Shown here one piece after another: positions 5,974 through 9,345 of a stretch of 9,345 nucleotides of DNA (the first letter of the stretch is position 1; every line of letters starts with the position of its first letter). Below the pieces are notes generated by a model. That model was given only the letters and a program-made list of their open reading frames with translations. It was not told where the DNA came from and made no database searches. Location of the stretch: positions 1 through 9,345 of the forward strand of contig JAAYKT010000016.1 of assembly GCA_012522255.1 (NCBI GenBank). The letters run 5' to 3'. Origin of the DNA: Clostridiales bacterium. Lineage in GTDB: Bacteria > Bacillota > Clostridia > Lutisporales > Lutisporaceae. A program made the position numbers and the translations under genes.

Positions 5974-7977
5974 ATGCAAGGTAAAAGCTCGTCTTCTAAT
6001 AGATTAATAAAGGAAAAGTCGCCTTATCTTTTGCAACACGCACATAATCCTGTCGATTGGTATCCCTGGGGCGAAGAAGCTTTTGAAAAGGCGAAGTCCG
6101 AGGATAAACCGATTTTTCTTTCCATAGGCTATTCCACCTGCCATTGGTGTCATGTTATGGAGAGGGAATCCTTTGAGGATGAAGAGGTGGCAGAAGCCTT
6201 AAATGGCAGATTCATATCCATAAAGGTAGACAGGGAGGAACGGCCGGATATCGATCATGTATATATGGAAATATGTCAAAACATGACAAGCAGCGGAGGA
6301 TGGCCTCTTACCATAATTATGACACCTGACAAAAAGCCTTTTTTTGCCGGTACATACTTTCCTAAAAATACAAAGTACGGTCATATGGGGTTAGTTCAAA
6401 TACTAAATAAAATAGATGACCTATGGATTAATGATAGAAAAAGCATGATAGATTCAGCTAAGAAGATAATAAAAGGGTTAACTACTCCTGAACAAAACAG
6501 CAGTGAAATCCCTTTATCGGAAGATATAATTCATAAGGCATTTGACAATTTGACAGGTAGTTTTGATAAAATCTATGGCGGATTCAGGGATGCGCCAAAA
6601 TTTCCTTCACCTCATACAATTATGTTTTTACTTAGATATTATAAAAACTATGGGAATGAAAAAGCCCTTGATATGGCAATAAAAACAGCAGATTCTATGT
6701 ATAGAGGCGGGATTTATGACCATATAGGCTTCGGTTTTGCCAGATACTCTACTGATAAAAAATGGTTGGCACCTCATTTTGAGAAAATGCTTTATGACAA
6801 TGCCTTACTCATATATTTATACGCTGAAATATATCAAGTTGTAAAAGATGACTTTTATAAAGATATATCTATGGATATATGCCGGTATGTGTTAAGAGAT
6901 ATGACCTCAGAAAAAGGCGGCTTCTATTCCGCAGAAGATGCGGATTCTGAAGGTGTAGAAGGCAAATTTTATGTTTGGGATAATAAGGAAATAATCAACA
7001 TATTGGGGGAAGAAGACGGAGAATATTTTTGTAAAATTTATGATATAAGTGAAAAAGGTAGTTTTGAAGGCAGTAGTATTCCTAATCTTATAGAAAACAA
7101 AGAATTCAGGTATATAAAGGATGAGAAGGTAAAAAGCCTTATAGAAAAACTATATGCAAAGCGAAGAACAAGAGTAAAACCTTTCAAAGATGATAAGATT
7201 TTGACTGCGTGGAATGGATTGACAATAGCCGCCTTAGCTTTTGCAGGCAGGGCATTTAATGAAAAGGGTCTGATAAACGCAGCTATATCGGCAGCCGATT
7301 TTATACTCAATAAAATGAGGCGCGAAGATGGAAGGCTTTTAGCCCGCTACAGGGATGGCGAAGTCAGATATTTGGCCTATTTGGAGGATTATAGTTTTTT
7401 AATTTGGGGACTGATAGAACTTTATAACAGTACCTTTAATAATAGATTTTTAGGTGCAGCATATGAGCTAACAGATTGCATGATAGAATTATTTATGGAT
7501 GAAGAGGATGGCGGATTTTATCATTATGGAAGTGATGGGGAGGAGCTAATCGTGCGGCCTAAGGAACTTTATGATGGGGCATTGCCTTCAGGCAATTCAG
7601 TAGCAGCCATGATTTTACAGAGGCTTTCCCTTTTAGCTGATAAACCGGAGTATGAAGATATTGCTGAAAAAATGTTTACAAGTTTTGGCTCGCGATTGGA
7701 AGGGTACCCCGAAGGTTTCACTCACTTTTTATCTTCATTTTTATACTTTATTAGGGGCAATATCAAAGTTTCGCTGATTGGTAAAAAAGAAAATGATGAT
7801 ATAAATAGTATGATTGTCGGTATAAATGATATGTATTTACCTGATATGGTAATTATACTGAAGGAAAATGATGAAGAAAGGACTGCCGAAGAAGAGGCGG
7901 CTGCCTATGTCTGTTCAAACAGGAGCTGCAGTCCGCCTATCGCCGGTATTGAAGATTTGAAAGAATATTTAAGATAA
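5974..7977 (+). CDS. Thioredoxin-domain protein, YyaL/Spata20 family (DUF255)
   Basis: A 667-residue, apparently cytosolic protein of the family's usual length (about 670-690). The N-terminal thioredoxin-like domain (about 1-165) includes SPYLLQHAHNPVDWYPWG and the active-site-like STCHWCHVME with C56 and C59, then DREERPDID and SSGGWPLTI. The remainder is an (alpha/alpha)6-barrel resembling glycosidases or N-acylglucosamine 2-epimerases, with family landmarks GGF..APKFP (202-211), APHFEKMLYDNALL (266-279), SAEDADSEG (319-327) and KFYVW (331-335). It ends with a conserved-looking Cys pair, C647 and C652, in VCSNRSCSPP. The biochemical role of the family is not established; a redox-linked or sugar-related activity is suggested only by fold. 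The ATG follows AAGGTGA (5963-5969) by 4 bases. It lies 58 bases after the Na/Pi gene and may be co-transcribed with it. Confidence 0.9.
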   Translation: MQGKSSSSNRLIKEKSPYLLQHAHNPVDWYPWGEEAFEKAKSEDKPIFLSIGYSTCHWCHVMERESFEDEEVAEALNGRFISIKVDREERPDIDHVYMEICQNMTSSGGWPLTIIMTPDKKPFFAGTYFPKNTKYGHMGLVQILNKIDDLWINDRKSMIDSAKKIIKGLTTPEQNSSEIPLSEDIIHKAFDNLTGSFDKIYGGFRDAPKFPSPHTIMFLLRYYKNYGNEKALDMAIKTADSMYRGGIYDHIGFGFARYSTDKKWLAPHFEKMLYDNALLIYLYAEIYQVVKDDFYKDISMDICRYVLRDMTSEKGGFYSAEDADSEGVEGKFYVWDNKEIINILGEEDGEYFCKIYDISEKGSFEGSSIPNLIENKEFRYIKDEKVKSLIEKLYAKRRTRVKPFKDDKILTAWNGLTIAALAFAGRAFNEKGLINAAISAADFILNKMRREDGRLLARYRDGEVRYLAYLEDYSFLIWGLIELYNSTFNNRFLGAAYELTDCMIELFMDEEDGGFYHYGSDGEELIVRPKELYDGALPSGNSVAAMILQRLSLLADKPEYEDIAEKMFTSFGSRLEGYPEGFTHFLSSFLYFIRGNIKVSLIGKKENDDINSMIVGINDMYLPDMVIILKENDEERTAEEEAAAYVCSNRSCSPPIAGIEDLKEYLR

Positions 7978-8164
7978 AACGATATTGATCAGGGATTGAT
8001 CTGCGCAAACTATCATTTATTGCTATTGGATATTCATTACTTATGGCATTTCGCCATTACTTTTTGTACAGGCTATAGTTAATATGAAGATAAATGACAC
8101 GTCTGTTGCCATCATATATAATTGCTTAAAAAATCCTATAGATGGCTGGCCTGCGGTGTAACAT
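7978..8164. other. Convergent intergenic region with small hairpins
   Basis: This is the 187-base gap between the convergent yyaL-like and B3/B4 genes. It holds GATCA-GGGAT-TGATC at 7987-8001 (5-bp stem, no T run) and ATGGC-ATTTC-GCCAT at 8043-8057, which is followed by ACTTTTTG and could act as a weak plus-strand terminator. No gene is supported; a 25-codon frame at 8084-8161 lacks a ribosome binding site. Confidence 0.4.
8043..8066 (+). terminator. Possible weak terminator after the YyaL-like gene
   Basis: A 5-bp stem ATGGC (8043-8047)/GCCAT (8053-8057) with a 5-base loop is followed three bases later by five T. The stem is short and lies 65 bases beyond the stop codon, so it is weak evidence for transcription termination. 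Confidence 0.25.
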
Positions 8165-8872
8165 TTATATAATGGGGATTTTCGCATTATTGATATCGAC
8201 AATAGCTGTTTTGTATGTTCCGCCTATATTTTCTTTTACCAAGGCAGCTAATTCCTTTACTGCATTTTCCAAATCTTCATTTCTGTTTTCATCAACGGAT
8301 TCAATAATAAGAAAAACATTCTTTGTGTCTTCGGTCAGCATGGTTCTGACTGATTCCCGCCAGTTCCAACATCTGCATACGGCACCTACATCATCTTTGT
8401 ATACTATTTCCTCTTCGTATGGAGGTTCGCTTTTGTCGGAGCCAAGCGTTACAAAGTCTTCATTTCCGATTGCTTTGGTAAGCCTCATGTCCCCTACAAA
8501 AGTATCGATATCTTCTCCTCCACAAGGCAAAGCATATTTTAACGAGATTGAATTATACATATCTACCAAAGGATTTATTGTCCCTATATGATTGCCTTTA
8601 TGTACCCTTTTAAGCAAAGCTTCGATAGAACATCTGGCACCTTTTTTGGTTTTAAATTTTTTGAATGCTTCCCTCCACACTTTAATAACATCATTATTGA
8701 TGAATTCATCATCCGTAATATAAGCAAGGGCATTTTTTTCCGCATTAAGCAGCATTTTATCATACTTATCTTCATTCTGTATTCTGTTATCTACTCCTTG
8801 AAATATGATAATTCCAAATCTCGCCTGAGGAAACAGCTCCCAAAAATCCTTTTCCACTATAAAACTTTTCAT
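8165..8872 (-). CDS. Stand-alone B3/B4-domain protein (PheRS beta-chain editing-domain-like)
   Basis: A 235-residue cytosolic protein. Its body matches the B3/B4 domain found in the phenylalanyl-tRNA synthetase beta chain: ARCSIEALLKRV (79-90), then INPLVDMYNSISLKYALPCG (99-118) with following GED, and a later GAVCRCWNWRES (163-174) typical of stand-alone members. In PheRS this domain holds the editing site that hydrolyses Tyr-tRNA(Phe). Free-standing copies are thought to act on mischarged tRNA or as quality-control factors, but activity is not established. Start choice: the frame opens at GTG 8881, yet the Shine-Dalgarno AGAGGTG overlaps that codon and is ideally placed, 6 bases away, for ATG 8872 (MKSFIVEKDF), so I use 8872. 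It is convergent with the YyaL-like gene and probably monocistronic. Confidence 0.85.
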   Translation of the reverse strand: MKSFIVEKDFWELFPQARFGIIIFQGVDNRIQNEDKYDKMLLNAEKNALAYITDDEFINNDVIKVWREAFKKFKTKKGARCSIEALLKRVHKGNHIGTINPLVDMYNSISLKYALPCGGEDIDTFVGDMRLTKAIGNEDFVTLGSDKSEPPYEEEIVYKDDVGAVCRCWNWRESVRTMLTEDTKNVFLIIESVDENRNEDLENAVKELAALVKENIGGTYKTAIVDINNAKIPII

Positions 8873-8933
8873 TATGTTCACCTCTTTTGTTTGTTATTTT
8901 GCCCTAATATTTTCTAAGTATTGTATTAAGTAT

Positions 8934-8962
8934 AGTATATAGATATCCGCAAATTATTTCCA
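8934..8962 (-). promoter_or_regulatory. Candidate promoter of the B3/B4 gene
   Basis: On the minus strand TGGAAA (plus 8957-8962, 4/6 to TTGACA) is followed after 17 bases by TATACT (8934-8939, 5/6 to TATAAT). This is about 60 bases upstream of ATG 8872. Confidence 0.4.
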
Positions 8963-9014
8963 TTTAAAATTAGGCACAAAAAGATATTCATAAATTAAAG
9001 GTTGTAAATATGTT

Positions 9015-9134
9015 ATGATAAATATTAGTAGTATAAAGTGCAATAACTTTTTTAATTGGGATCATCCTGTTCCCGATGGCTGTCCTAAAAACTATATCAC
9101 GCAGAAAAAAAGTTCCGGACCTAAGAATAGGTAA
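9015..9134 (+). CDS. Possible short ORF or gene fragment running into repeat copy B
   Basis: ATG 9015 opens a 39-codon frame ending at TAA 9132-9134. Its first part encodes MINISSIKCNNFFNWDHPVP and then DGC, before the frame enters the repeat at about 9084, where the remaining residues are repeat-derived. The only purine-rich site, AAAGG at 8997-9001, is 13 bases away, longer than ideal. It may be nothing, or the 5' remnant of a gene interrupted by the repeat. I do not recognise the peptide. Confidence 0.15.
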   Translation: MINISSIKCNNFFNWDHPVPDGCPKNYITQKKSSGPKNR

Positions 9135-9345
9135 ATTTGTTCACTGTAATTTTAAAACTCGCTAACCCGCTCACACAGTTAAAATTACAAGCATTCACTT
9201 CATTAACCTATTCTAAGATTCTCCACAAAATTTCTGCTTAGATATATTTTTTTAGATACAGTACAGCAGTACAGTAGTATCGCGATAACCGACTTTATAT
9301 TGTAAAGGCAGCATTGTGTAGGAACCGTTGAATTTCTTGACGAAA
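9084..9345 (-). repeat. Two-hairpin structured repeat, copy B (inverted, cut by window edge)
   Basis: The reverse complement of this segment aligns with copy A from about 3925 to 4176. Hairpin 2 is complete at 9101-9237, with about five substitutions and a 2-base indel against copy A and an identical terminal loop. The linker (about 9238-9294) is longer than in copy A and contains a short tandem GTACAGCA/GTACAGTA. Only one arm of hairpin 1 (about 9295-9345) is inside the window, keeping the ATATTG, GGCAGCA, GGAACC and CGAAA blocks; the opposite arm should lie just beyond position 9345. Confidence 0.75.
9101..9237 (-). repeat. Hairpin 2 of copy B
   Basis: It has the same helices and the same seven-T run (seven A at 9105-9111 on the plus strand) as copy A. 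In the inner helix the first C of CTGTAATTTTAA in copy A is T here, opposite an unchanged G, which would still pair as U-G in RNA read from this minus strand. Confidence 0.75.

Noticed and set aside
8084..8161. 25-codon frame in the gap after the YyaL-like gene
   Set aside because: No ribosome binding site, no recognisable sequence, and its length is within chance expectation.
8142..8591. 149-codon plus-strand frame opposite the B3/B4 gene
   Set aside because: It is a shadow of the B3/B4 reading frame, Ser/Phe/Thr-rich with no family resemblance and no Shine-Dalgarno.

Overview
The window is AT-rich (about two thirds A+T by eye). It has Gram-positive style ribosome binding sites (AGGAGG and AAAGGAG types), frequent TTG/GTG starts, and proteins whose closest recognisable relatives are from Bacillota. 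A Clostridia-type anaerobe is the best guess from gene content; this is inference, as no rRNA or marker gene is present.

Layout. Positions 1-151 (minus) hold the first 50 codons of a lipoprotein gene that runs off the left edge. It is divergent from a YjjG-type HAD nucleotidase (388-1074, plus). Next comes a compact plus-strand cluster: a short Ric/hemerythrin-like protein (1157-1453), a P1B-type heavy-metal ATPase with an unusual Cys-Pro-Gly membrane motif (1542-3386), and a stand-alone heavy-metal-associated (HMA) domain protein (3486-3719). A gene-free stretch of about 585 bases follows, filled mostly by a two-hairpin structured repeat (3787-4176). Then come a Na/Pi-cotransporter-family protein with a C-terminal PhoU-like domain (4311-5915), a YyaL/Spata20-type thioredoxin-domain protein (5974-7977), and, convergent on the minus strand, a stand-alone B3/B4-domain protein (8165-8872). 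The right end (9084-9345) carries a second, inverted copy of the two-hairpin repeat, cut by the window edge.

How the genes may work together. The ric-like gene, ATPase and HMA gene look like one functional unit for intracellular metal handling: a putative di-iron/Fe-S repair protein, an efflux ATPase with no metal-binding domain of its own, and a separate soluble metal carrier that could serve that ATPase. The other genes (nucleotide house-cleaning, phosphate transport, YyaL, B3/B4) look like ordinary chromosomal functions with no clear link to it.

The most unusual feature is the repeat. It consists of two adjacent long imperfect hairpins, one built of five nested helices and the other with a large loop identical in both copies and a run of T. 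It is present twice in inverted orientation about 5 kb apart and matches no family I can name. Three CDS starts (ATPase, Na/Pi protein, B3/B4 protein) are moved here from the longest-ORF position to the codon that fits the Shine-Dalgarno sequence.
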